From assembly GCA_026120035.1 (NCBI GenBank), contig JALRME010000008.1:186001-250000 (forward strand): DNA of 64,000 bases. Direction: 5' to 3'. The notes under the pieces were generated by a model. That model searched no databases, was not told the DNA's origin, and saw nothing but the letters and a program-made list of their open reading frames with translations. This document shows, piece after piece, positions 11,844 to 22,107 of the stretch. The DNA is from Coleophoma eucalyptorum. Lineage: Eukaryota; Ascomycota; Leotiomycetes; Helotiales; Dermateaceae. A program made the translations under genes and the position numbers. Within the stretch, counting starts at the first letter, position 1, and each line of letters begins with the position of its first letter.

Positions 11844-12005
11844 ATGAATCTCCCCGCGGTTGTTCACAGATGGATTGCCCCCAACCTGGGACAAAGCTCT
11901 TTTGCTATTACTAACGCCATTATGATCTTCACGCCTACTGCTGTCCTTACCGGCCCTCTACTAGCAAAGATGGGGTTTGAACCTCCAGGCGCTGTTACTG
12001 AGTGA
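11844..12005 (+). CDS. Possible small hydrophobic protein (53 aa)
   Basis: An open frame of 53 residues (MNLPAVVHRWIAPNLGQ...) with one likely membrane segment (FAITNAIMIFTPTAVLTGPL), ending KMGFEPPGAVTE. The GPLLAKMGFEPPG block faintly recalls the IFI6/ISG12 family of small membrane proteins, but the match is too short to assign. It starts about 95 bases after the HET gene on the same strand. It may equally be a chance frame. Confidence 0.22.
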   Translation: MNLPAVVHRWIAPNLGQSSFAITNAIMIFTPTAVLTGPLLAKMGFEPPGAVTE

Positions 12006-13159
12006 CCGTGGTTGAAGTTCGCAGTACGATCAAGGCCAAATTTTGTTGCATCGTATTAAGTTAGGCATTATCAGACATGCCAATGGTTATAATAAAGTAA
12101 GGGGGAACAGTCAAAGCCAATTTGAATGCCATCAACGGGTCGATTAATAGGATACTACAGCGATAGTATTTCCTACTGAAATCCGAATACTTGTAGAACA
12201 ATAGTTGAAGAACTACAGCAAACTGATTACGACTTTACACATTCGCGAGGTGAAGATTTAAGACTCTAAAACCATAAAGTCGTTTCGGCATATAGAAGTT
12301 AATTGTGTTATGTGTATGATTTGATCCATTATAGAATCTTTTGTTCCCTTTCAGCTTTCCCATTTAATTATGATATACTATCATCCACCACAGTCTATAG
12401 GAGAAGTGTTCAGGGTAACTAAGACTTCGATTCTAGTCTTGTGATTAGCTAGTTTGATAAGCAAGAGTATACCTACTTTACTAAATCAAGGGCTTTCAAA
12501 GTGATATATAACAATGACTTTACAAGCCTGTAGTTGTTCACGGATGTGGCTGATGTAGGTTAAACTGCGGCTTGATAAGGCCTAAGAGTTCGGAACGGAA
12601 GAACTCTAACTACGATTCGAGTGTTGAACGTTTGCATTCTCAATTCTCTTGGAAGTGCTAGCATCGAACTAGTCTAGTCTCCAGATTTCCTAGATGGAAA
12701 TGCTGCTTAACCTCTACGAGTCCTCGGACGGTTCAAGGGGCGCTATCTGGTCTATGGCTGTGAGCGCTATAAATTAGTGCGGAACTCTGTATTCGCAGGG
12801 AGACTACTCCCTAGAAGCTTTCTTGTTCGTTTGTATTGACGTGGATTCGAGTAGAAGGGCTGTGAGCACGACTCCATCGAGTTTTGCCTTAATCATATTG
12901 ACATTCAGCGCGTCATCGATGCTATTGAGCACGGATTCATTATTGAGTAGCAGTAGCACAATAGCCGCGATATCTTCTACAGGAAGTAGCGCAAGCTTTC
13001 GAAAAGTTGATCGAGTTGGGAACGGAACAATATATGCCTTAAAGTAAGGTGCGACTGTGGCGGTGTATCAACATGTTTGACCAGGCTTACTTTTTTAACG
13101 TAAGGCCAGCTGCGAGTCGAAAGGGTTGGCTGTACTATGTATAACACCACGAAATCCCC
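12006..13159. other. Intergenic, no confident gene
   Basis: AT-rich DNA. At 12823-13047 both strands are open for about 70 codons (Ser-rich on plus; Leu-rich on minus), without recognisable similarity. Both frames are left uncalled. Confidence 0.4.
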
Positions 13160-15679
13160 CTACAGAATCTTAAGATCCTGAGTCTCAGAATCCCTGAAAT
13201 GCTCTGCTTTCATAGTTGAGAACCCAATTCGACGATAGCAGCCAAGCTGACCCGCCATTGGAAGAAGGACAAGACCGGAAACGTAGGTGCTGTGGATGCC
13301 CTCTTTGTCTCTCATGATATCAAGACAAGTGACATTTGTCTTCGGCTGCATTTCTTCTAGCTCCTCCATCGTGTCTAACGTGACGAAACACTCCTCTACA
13401 CCGTCTTTCGTCATCTCTAATCTCCAATCAGGCGGCCCAATATCTAACGACTTAATCGTCATTTGAGTTGTGAATCCGCGAAGAGTAATATGAGAAGTCA
13501 AGACTTTACCGAAAGGATCATGAGTAGCAGGTGTGCAAGAAACATCCAATACTTGGGCAAAGTGGTAAGTCTCTGGTGTAGGCATTTTGTCGTAATCCCA
13601 GTACCAAATCACGGTTCCGGTCCGTGATGCCCACGAGAACGACGGCGCGACGTATGATTCTGTACGTTTGGACATTGGCGTGCAGAGGACTTCCCAGCCA
13701 AGGCTTGGAACTAGGTGCTTCTCCCACATCCCCGCGTAATACGCTCCGAAGTACGGGGCGAAACAGCTCATCAGACTAGAAACTGCAGGCAGTGTGTCCG
13801 TGGTAAACGTCACGCCCCTCGATGTGTAGTCCTCGCACACCTCTATATACGTACGTCAGAGCTTATCACAGGCGAGATCATAGTCGTTAAGCCGTTCGAT
13901 GTCTAATAGCGCTGTGGTGACCCTCAATTTAAGGTTGTGATCGGATTTATTGCTATTACGCCCGCATTCGCATTGCATTCCTGAGTTGCACTCAGAGAAA
14001 GTCTCTTCCCCTGCTCCGCCGAAGTGTATGATTCTGGACGCGAAGAATCTCTCCTGCAAGCACCAAGCCCGTCCAAACCACGAGCTTGTATCCTCTGTGG
14101 CAGAGAAAAAGCAATCATGGGCTATCTTCCCTCGGGCGAAGGTAGGTTTATCATTAGGATATGTTGGGTCTGGAATCCTGACAGGTGTAATCTTCTCAAT
14201 GCCCAGGTTAAATCCATGAGCGGCGAAGACGATAGTTGCGTGGCTATATACAGCACCCATCTTCGGTGCTTCATCCTCCCAATCTTGTTTATCATCCTGA
14301 ATAATGCATAGAGAATCAATCCAAACGTATTGATACCCTAGCGCGAGGGCAACTACTATGGTTTCCCTAAGCACAGCAGACATCATCTCAAACGGAATGC
14401 TAGATCTATGTGCAAGGATATTATCTTTCGTTGTTCTCAAGGGTTCCGATAGCTTCCAACAGTGGCTCAATGCAACATATTTATAAGATTGTTTTGGATT
14501 TGTCTCTATCAACTGCAGCGAAATTGAACTTTTTTTGTGAGACATAATAAGTATTAATCTTGTCGGGCACTCTAGGATTGCCGGAATCACTGCTTTTCCT
14601 TTTCGAAGTTTTCTTATCCAGTTGGATCCAAAGGAATGTGATGCTTTCTGGGAGCTCTGTGTTTTGTATGACGATGAGGGCTCTGACTGCCCCATGCTTG
14701 GCAATGGTCGATTCGGATGACGACATGTCGTATGGTTTTTTAGGCAGTCCTTTATCCAGCCTTTCAATTTAAAAATACCGTCGTCAAAAAGGTAGGAAGA
14801 TATATGGAAGCCGCTTCCGAATGCTGCCCACCCGTTCGGATGCCCTGTCAATCGTAGAATTAGCCCCCTGTGATTGAAATTGATTCAAATTTGACCAAAG
14901 TGATTCATGCATAATTGAACTTTCATTACCTGTATCTGTGTAGTACTCAATGTCCATTAGAGGCCTTCGGAGCTCCGAGCTTGAGGATGGGTGAGGCCCG
15001 ACACTTAGCTGCACCTGTACGTAAGGACTGCCTTTTGGGAAAGAAACCCAAGTATAGATTTCGGACTCATCAATTTCTTTCGCTCCTCTTATTTCTTCGG
15101 TATATTCTTCGATCCACGGATCTTCCTCTCCTTCAAAAGTGATGCCATCATGAGAGTGCGCATTCACCCACTGGAATCGGGCCCAGAGCAATATCCACAT
15201 ATATCGTTTCGACTGAACGCCCTCGTATAGTATGGCACAGAATCCGCATGACTTGATTCCAGAACGCAGGTCGGATAGAGATATACTTGCGTGATGTTCG
15301 GCGTCTTTCTCGCCCCTATACTCAATCTTGGACCCATAAGCGGGATGGATGAACGTTGTACAATTGCCAGGATTTGGATCTGCGTCGTCACGGTGGATGA
15401 TAATACTTCCCCCTGGAGTATTGGAACGTGGGCTTATTTGCATTAGGCCAATACGGCATCATAGATTGCAATAGTGGTAGCTCACTCTTTATAGTAATTT
15501 TTGGATGCGTTCATACGTGTCACTCCATCTCCATGGAGGGTCTTCTTAGTGAGCAATCCGCATCGATATATCTGGTTTTGCATACCCGGTGCTATCGGAA
15601 TATACATGCAATGCTCATCATATATTCTCCTGGCCAACTGCATTTCGGCTTCAGTAAATTCTGGGCTTGATTCGTCCAT
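13160..15679 (-). CDS. HET-domain protein, 3' splicing uncertain
   Basis: The proposed model starts at the ATG at 15679 (MDESSPEFTEAEMQLARRIY), with exon 15679-15517 and then 15412-14930. It continues 14844 to about 13925 and finally about 13840-13160. A shorter start at 15443 is also possible. The intron at 14929-14845 is well supported (GTAATG donor, CTAAT branch, phases match). HET motifs are YKYVALSHCWKLSEP, YQYVWIDSLCIIQDDKQDWE, KMGAVYSHATIVFAAHG and FGRAWCLQERFFASRIIHF. The C-terminal region has APSFSWASRTGTVIWYWD. Between DIERLNDYDLACDKL, which ends in a stop at 13856, and EDYTSRGVTFTTDTLPAV the frame changes. The only splice solutions have a weak donor or a very short intron, so this junction may be damaged. 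Role: fungal nonself recognition, partner unknown. Confidence 0.8.
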
Positions 15680-16746
15680 TGTTTGGAAATCTACGCTAGG
15701 CCTATACTGCACAGGATACTAGAGGGAATGTTTCGCGCTTCTACGGGCTCCACAAGTTTCCGCCGAGTCGTAAAATGACGTGGTAAAACCCTTGTAAGCT
15801 TATAGATGCTTTCATATAAGCCTTAGGCGGAATAAACAGATACCGATATGGGTAATTTCAACAAATCCATAGTGGGAGGTGAGGTGAGGTGACCGGTTAG
15901 GCAACAGTATACTATTACTGGACACGTGATTTCTATAGAAAATTAGAGAATCCTACTATGATGCGCCATCATGCGCCATCATGCGCCACACCTTTGACAA
16001 GGCGGTAATAGTGATTAGAAACTCCGACAGTCGCGATTGAGCAAAGGGGAACAGCTAAAGTGGCGATCAATGCGTCAGCAAAACTAACAGTAGCATGATT
16101 AACCCCGACAGCTTTCTCCTTACAAACTGGGTTCCTTGGCGAGAATTAGTGAATACCAGTGGCATATTGATAATAAACTTGTGTCTCGTGAGGGAGAGAC
16201 TGTAGATACCTCAACTATAGATTCGTCTCGTGATGTAGTGCGTCTCTCTTCCCTGGGAGTGACGCTAAAGGGGTCTATATTGTTTCGAAATAGCCATAGA
16301 GTACAGTTCATCTAAAACTATAGGAAATGACGATGTGTGCACAGAGCTTAAGCTACTTTGGAGTCAAAACAACTATTATTTTTCTCGAAAGTAGGTTTAT
16401 TACAACCTAGAGAGGGACGTTAATCTATGGATATTTACGATAAACATAACCCTTATGAACTAATCCTACATGCATGACCCATATGAACTTCTCCTATATA
16501 CATGACCAACCGAGACGCAATCCGCCCCACCATCACGCCGTTGCAATGTTGAGAGTGCGTGCACAAGATCCTCTCTTTACTGCATCCCGGTTAAGAGTTG
16601 AGCAAATTCTTCCGAATAACGCTGTAGCAACTCCCTCATAAAGCTTGCATATAAATAAATGCATAGCAACAAACCGAAACACCACGCGTAGTATTACAAT
16701 GTACTGGTACAGTGTTCTAAGTCAATATCAGTGTCTGCCCTGTATT
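15680..16746. other. Intergenic, no gene seen
   Basis: No supported coding sequence. It contains a short tandem repeat at 15959-15988 and GAGGT-rich DNA just before it. It also includes the 3' flank of the DUF1752 gene. Confidence 0.45.
15959..15988. repeat. 10-bp tandem repeat, three copies
   Basis: The unit ATGATGCGCC/ATCATGCGCC is repeated three times head to tail. It is a short microsatellite-like array in intergenic DNA upstream of the HET gene; no function is indicated. Confidence 0.7.
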
Positions 16747-18193
16747 TCAAACACATGACTCCATCATATTGAAACGCCATTCAAATGAAGGCTTGACCAT
16801 ACCGCCCATTGCGTCGCCAAAGAGGGCTTCGGAGATAAGCTCATCTTCCATGTCCTCGGGCGACATCCAAGATCTTGATAATGCGTCGTGCACACTGCTC
16901 ATTCGGCTGAAATTGTCGCTCTCTAGGTCCGTTACAGTAGGGTACGTCCCAAGGGCCCAGGTCTGATTTGACGTAGGTGAAGATACTTCTTTGTAGGGGT
17001 TGGATTTTGGTGATGAAATTGAATCGACATAGTCGACTTTGTACGTTTGATGTGTTGACACAGAGCCCAACTGGGATTGTAAATTAAGAGAAAAGCTTCG
17101 GTAAGGCACTTCGGAGTAGGTATTGCTAGCCCAAGAGCTGGGGTAGGTATCCGGCGTGATCTCCTTGGGTATAAGGGGTGCTTTTGTCGTCAGAGTGGAT
17201 GTTGAATTCTGCTGCGAGTGGAATCCTTCTATTATGCACTCCGATCCTTTTAGGGCTTCATAGGAATGGCTGTGAAGGCAATGTGATCCAGGATTATCCT
17301 TCGCCGCGTCTTCCGATACGCGAGCTGAACGTTGCTCTACCCGTTCATTAAAGCGAACTTGCTTCTTCGGCTTCTTCGTCCGTGACGATGGTGACGTGAG
17401 TGGCCATGATTGGGTATAGCGCATGTTGAAGTTGATAGTGGTTGATTTCGACGAGGTAAGGAAGCTGTCGTCGCTAAACGTGCTAGAGTCATTTAAGTCG
17501 GTGGAGCCATTCATGCTAAGAAGACCGTCTTCCCGGGCCGTGACGTCATCTGTTTGCAGTCGGATCGATACAGTCAGCAGCGACCGTTCCAACATGCTCT
17601 CGGGTAGACTCCGAGTTTTGAGAATTGACTTGGTGCTGGGCGTGGTGGTGGATGGAGATTCTGAGTTTCCCGGCACGGCTGGCGAAGCTGTCAAATCTTG
17701 AGCGCGGTTACTTTGCAGTGGACCGTATAGCCAGGTCAAATCATCATCCCTTCGCCTAATTGCCATTGGTGAGCGGTGAGCAGTTTGAATCATTGTCTCG
17801 AACTTACCAGTCTAGGGATTCCGGCGACACATGTTTCAAATTGTTCTTCTTCTTCGTCCATAGCCGCCAAGACGCATTCTCTAGCCGCACACCATGGTCC
17901 AACACCTCCTTGTCTGACGTGACATATTTCCAAGAATTCCAAATGTCTTGCTCGTCCCAGTCATGCGACATATAGTCTACAAAGTGAGAGGGCTGGCTGC
18001 GTACATTGCTGTCATCGTCGGCGTATTTGTCGAGGACCGACCATTTTGACCAACTCTCCTCCGTCTTTGAAGCACTGTCGGGAAGCGGCAATGCCTTGCG
18101 GTCGCCTTGGGGTATTGGGTATTCTATATGATCGAAAAACATCTCGTCAAACATCTCGTCGGAGCTCAACTCGGGGACATCGTAAATGCTCAT
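16747..18193 (-). CDS. DUF1752 / Reg1-like PP1 regulatory protein
   Basis: Two exons (18193-17808 and 17755-16747) give 464 residues. The intron has a GTAAGT donor and the phases match. The N-terminal domain (FVDYMSHDWDEQDIWNSWKY, then VRLENASWRLWTKKKNNL near residues 100-120) is the DUF1752/AreA GATA-like region found in fungal regulators. The second exon encodes a Ser/Thr-rich disordered region with SILKTRSLPESMLERSLL and then KKPKKQVRFNERVEQ. Both blocks occur in Reg1-type subunits of protein phosphatase 1, and KQVRF fits the RVxF docking motif. A role as a glucose or nitrogen signalling adaptor of PP1 is inferred from this. The ATG at 18193 is the first true ATG in the frame. Confidence 0.85.
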
Positions 18194-19209
18194 CTTGGCC
18201 GTGGATCTGATTGGAGGACGGAGAAGCGATGGTAGTCCTGACACAGTATTGCAGTGAAGTCGGTCGGTGCGAACATACAGTCGAAGGGCGCATCGGGAGG
18301 AAGATACCTATCGCAGGATATTCTGCCGGTGGTCGTAAGTCGAGTGGGCGAGCTGAGGAATAAATCTCCACGACTCTGGGGAAAGATACCGGCCTGGGGG
18401 AAGATCTGGGGTTATATAATACGAGGTGGTGTGATAAGGTTCTTCTGCATGTCCAATTTCTAAACCGAGGATCCTAGTCCTGACGGACCAAACATTGGAT
18501 CGGATTGGGCTGTATTGAGTTTGCAAGGCGCACTGTCAGGAGCTGTGTGTTGTATTTGTGCACTGTCAGGAGTACAGTGTTTGACAAGCACGTGCCATCA
18601 TCCTCGCAACAATACGTAAATAGCTCCACCGACTCGCATCAATCCTACAATCCTACACCACCAGCTCGCATCAATACATCCATTTGATCAATAAGCCCAG
18701 TTAGGCACAGCCCTATCGCAGAATGGGCAAAGATGATCAAATATAGAGATGACTTCTGCGTGAGCTTACCTGCCTTCTTGGTCCTTCGGGCTTAGCTCTT
18801 AGACGGGCTCTTCGGTGAATTTCGTCAGAGCGCTTGTCGGACTATTATCTTCGGATGTCATATATCTGTATCTGACTAGGATTTTCCGCAGTATTCCAAA
18901 CAAATCCTCGGGCGCAGTCCGCCGCACGCGCTGGGAATCTTAGTCTGGCCCACAGATGAATAAACTTTCTCCCCAAGGGCCGACGAGCGACCGCCCAGCT
19001 CGGCCATCCGTGTGCACTAAGACCAGGTCGCCCTAAACCGTTGCTTGCATCACCTGTATTGACGTGAGGGGCTTCGGGCTTGATGGGGTTCGGTTTCCGT
19101 AAGGTGCTAGTAGAGGGTCATCTGGAGATCAGTGAAGCCCGACAGCATTCGTGATCCAGGAGATGCCCATACCTTCATCTGTACCTCAGTTTTGCCGGTA
19201 GCAATATTG
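18194..19209. other. Intergenic between DUF1752 gene and HET relic
   Basis: Promoter side of the DUF1752 gene, with a TATATAA-like stretch near 18413. The later part (18750-19200) may contain further eroded HET sequence, but I cannot align it. Confidence 0.4.
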
Positions 19210-19986
19210 AATTGTTTCTGGGCCGTCTGGGCCGACAGGCTATTTATCCGTTTGACTCGTATTCGGATCGCAGATCAGAGCTTCACATCGGAGGAACGAG
19301 CGACGAGATGATACACACCGCATCGGATGAGATGATCAATTCACTATGGCACAAGCTATTGAATGTGGAAGAATTAATCGCATTGTTCGACTCCTCCTAT
19401 GAGTTTACCTGATTCACGAGGCTATGGACCGTCCAAGAACTGGCTTTGGCCTATGAAAGAAAATTCATCCGTGGCACAACTGCTATAAGGTTTGAGGATA
19501 CCTGGGCAGGGGGGATGCCTTTGCTTACAGCACGAGACCGCTTTTCAATACAATCGATCGCCTTCCTCAAAAGATATGGTCCCAGTTATCTTAAAGACGA
19601 TCGCCAAGCACGAGATGTAGCACAACTCGCGGCGTCGGGGCACGCTATACAAGTACAAGAGTTGCCTGTCGGCCGAAGTTGTGCGTCGGGCCACGCTATA
19701 CAATTACCAGAGCTGGCCAACTTGCTTGCCGGGTGCATGTGTGACGATCACCATAGCTCCATTCCAGATAGTCGTGAAGAAAATTATTGGCCGATTTAAG
19801 TTAGGGATCATCTACTGTAGTATGTATGATGTGGGTCTGAGAAGAGAGCCGATATCCATTGTTGGTGATTTTAGCGCTGATCGCACGACAATTGATAAGC
19901 TCATTTTAAAAACTTCAAAGCTGAATATTCCCGGTGAAAGGTACCACAGCGAATATTTCCGGACGAGGGTCATCTCATGTTTATAG
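19210..19986 (+). pseudogene. HET-domain gene remnant
   Basis: The plus strand contains FLGRLGRQAIYPF, then LLNVEELIALFDSSYEFT, a stop, and FTRLWTVQELALAYERKFI. The last block is the conserved 'W-F/T-RLWTVQEL' motif of HET proteins. The TGA at 19410-19412 sits just before FTRLW, where HET proteins usually have aromatic residues (often Trp, TGG), so a G-to-A change would explain it. The open frame then continues to 19799. A second frame (19681-19986) carries IIYCSMYDVGLRREPISIVG. N-terminal HET motifs are missing. No function is expected. Confidence 0.6.
19632..19716 (+). repeat. Imperfect 51-bp duplication inside the HET relic
   Basis: GCGTCGGGGCACGCTATACA near 19632 recurs as GCGTCGGGCCACGCTATACA near 19683, followed by similar ACAAGAGTTGCC/CCAGAGCTGGCC. 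The period is 51 bases, so the frame is kept. Confidence 0.6.
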
Positions 19987-20508
19987 CGAACGATTATCGA
20001 TCTAAACTAATCATCTCAATCATCTTGGGATGCTGAACTGTCCCATGGTAATATTGACGACAACACTACCGCTGATGTAAGTTGTTTTGTTAATGGACGC
20101 AATGCAAGCAAATCTCAACATCATCAGCTTCATATACCACTTGCGCTTGTTGTTGTCAAGAAGATGTTAGGTGTAATCGGAGTTTACAACAACGCACTAA
20201 TTATTGACTCGGTCGGGATTTTGTTCATCCGCGAACTCCCAAGGTTTGTTGTCTAAATTCCGAAAAAAGAAGTTCGCCGACGGGCCAATGTGTTACCGAG
20301 AACAAGCCAAATGAAGTTATACTTCGATACTTTTCGCAATAGCTCCTTGGTTCAAGTATGTCTATATCCTCGACACAGGAAGCACTTAGTAGCTTTAAAC
20401 TACCACATTTTACTCCGTTGTCTTTTGAGTTACGCTCGAAGCTCGTCTACTTGAACGCTTAAGACAACTCACAACTCACTGCGAACTTGTATATAGCCGA
20501 CGGGCATC
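19987..20508. other. Intergenic, promoter side of MDR gene
   Basis: No supported coding sequence is seen. The stretch lies between the HET relic and the oxidoreductase start at 20509. Confidence 0.45.
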
Positions 20509-21549
20509 ATGGCTACTATGAAGATTCCTTCTACAATGCGTAGTTGGCAGTATAGATCTACCAAAGGTGGCCTTGAGAAAAACTTGGCCCTCAATATTGT
20601 TCCAATGCCCCAGCCAGGGGCCGACCAGCACCTAGTGCGAATTATTGCTGCCGCTGTCAACCCAGTTGACTATAGGCTTGCCGAGTTCCAGCTGCTTCAT
20701 CAATTGACCTTTCCTAAACCTGCCTCACCTGGCAACGATTTTGCTGGCTATATCGTTAAGCCTGCGCCGGGGTCTGCACTAAAATCAGGACAACTCGTCT
20801 TTGGCGCCGTTGGGACAAACTTCATGTGCGGAGGCGCCATGTCCGAATATGGGGTTGCAAATACTGAAGTCACAATCCCCATGCCAGTAGGCCTTTCCCC
20901 CACCGATGCTGCCGGGATTACTATTGCCGGTTTAACTGCATACCAATCTATCCTACCCTATTCTAAACCGGGCTCGCGTATCTTCCTTAACGGCGGATCC
21001 GGAGGGGTGGGAGCTTTCGGCATCCAAATAGCCAAAGCTGAAGGACGCCACGTCACAGTGACCTGCTCGACGGCTAACATCGATCTCTGCAAATCTTTGG
21101 GTGCAGATGAGGTTATCGACTACAAGTCGCAAAATGTTCTACAAACTCTCAAAGCCTCGCCGCACAAGTACGATCTCGTGGTGGACAACGTCAGCAACGA
21201 TCATAATCTATACTGGAAAGCACATGAATACACGAACCCTGGAGCAAAATATGTCACAGTGGCAGTCAGCCACCAGTTCAGCTTTGTACGGTTCATTGCC
21301 ACAGCGCAATTATTACCAGGCTTTCTTAGCGGTGCGAAGAGACAACATTTAACTGTCTTCGGCACTGCAGATGCGGAAGTTCTCAAACAAATCGCCGACT
21401 GGATGGCCGAGGGCAAGATAAAGTCTATCATTGACTCCAAATACGAGTTTGAAGAACTGAGACGAGCATATCAAAGGCTGAAGACGGGTAGGGCCAAGGG
21501 CAAGATTGTCGTCAATGTTGCATCAGAGGAGTGTGCAGCTTCGAATTAG
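20509..21549 (+). CDS. Zinc-independent MDR quinone oxidoreductase-like enzyme
   Basis: An intronless gene of 346 residues, a normal length for the medium-chain dehydrogenase/reductase superfamily. Conserved blocks are AAAVNPVDYRLAE (about 47-59), PGNDFAGYIV (74-83) and the NADP(H)-binding glycine motif FLNGGSGGVGAFGIQIAKAEG (159-179). LGADEVIDYKSQNV is the usual cofactor-specificity region. The C-terminal RLKTGRAKGKIVVNV is typical of the quinone reductase/RTN4IP1-like branch. The Cys and His ligands of catalytic zinc are absent, so NADPH-dependent reduction of quinones or enones is likely; the substrate is unknown. The first ATG at 20509 is used; the next, MKIPSTMRSWQY, is also possible. 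Confidence 0.92.
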   Translation: MATMKIPSTMRSWQYRSTKGGLEKNLALNIVPMPQPGADQHLVRIIAAAVNPVDYRLAEFQLLHQLTFPKPASPGNDFAGYIVKPAPGSALKSGQLVFGAVGTNFMCGGAMSEYGVANTEVTIPMPVGLSPTDAAGITIAGLTAYQSILPYSKPGSRIFLNGGSGGVGAFGIQIAKAEGRHVTVTCSTANIDLCKSLGADEVIDYKSQNVLQTLKASPHKYDLVVDNVSNDHNLYWKAHEYTNPGAKYVTVAVSHQFSFVRFIATAQLLPGFLSGAKRQHLTVFGTADAEVLKQIADWMAEGKIKSIIDSKYEFEELRRAYQRLKTGRAKGKIVVNVASEECAASN

Positions 21550-22107
21550 GTCAGGCCGGACATGAGAGACTTAGCGCAAATAGGTTGTTATCATTAACTA
21601 GGTATATTTCTTTTTCTTTCATTCCTTCAAATTGAGGCATAGCGAAGATTATATCAATAATATAAGTAAGTTCGGACCTCTGACTTTGTATATACATCCT
21701 TATAGTCAACCATCGAAGCAGTTATATGTCTGCTACATATTCTGGCCATATGATCTGGCATTTGAATTTCTTCCGTTATGGCAATTCTACAGATTAGGAA
21801 AGCTCCCTCCGAATGATCCACTACGCTAATACTATTAGAGGCTATTAAGGGTCCACTCTATTGCAGCTCAAAGATACTCTTACACCCAATAACGAAATTA
21901 GTAGGCAGAATCACCTCACCGCCTGATATTTCACCTCACAGCCTCGCTGTTAGGTTGATTTTACGTATGTCTAATAGGCTGTACTCCTAAACGGCTTCAA
22001 TCTTGACTGGCTTCATCTACCTATATTCATTATTAACAAACTAAGATCCTACATTTACAGCGTTCTATTTGTATTTCTAGTGGTTTGTTAATAAAGCAAT
22101 TACTACT
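21550..22107. other. AT-rich intergenic, no gene seen
   Basis: No supported gene. It contains the 3' flank of the oxidoreductase gene and the promoter side of the HET gene at 22108. Confidence 0.5.

Noticed and set aside
12823..13047. Ser-rich 74-codon ORF
   Set aside because: Both strands are open here and neither shows similarity, splice context or a partner exon.
13950..14311. Plus-strand ORFs opposite the second HET gene
   Set aside because: They are antisense shadows of the HET exon, which carries the conserved motifs.
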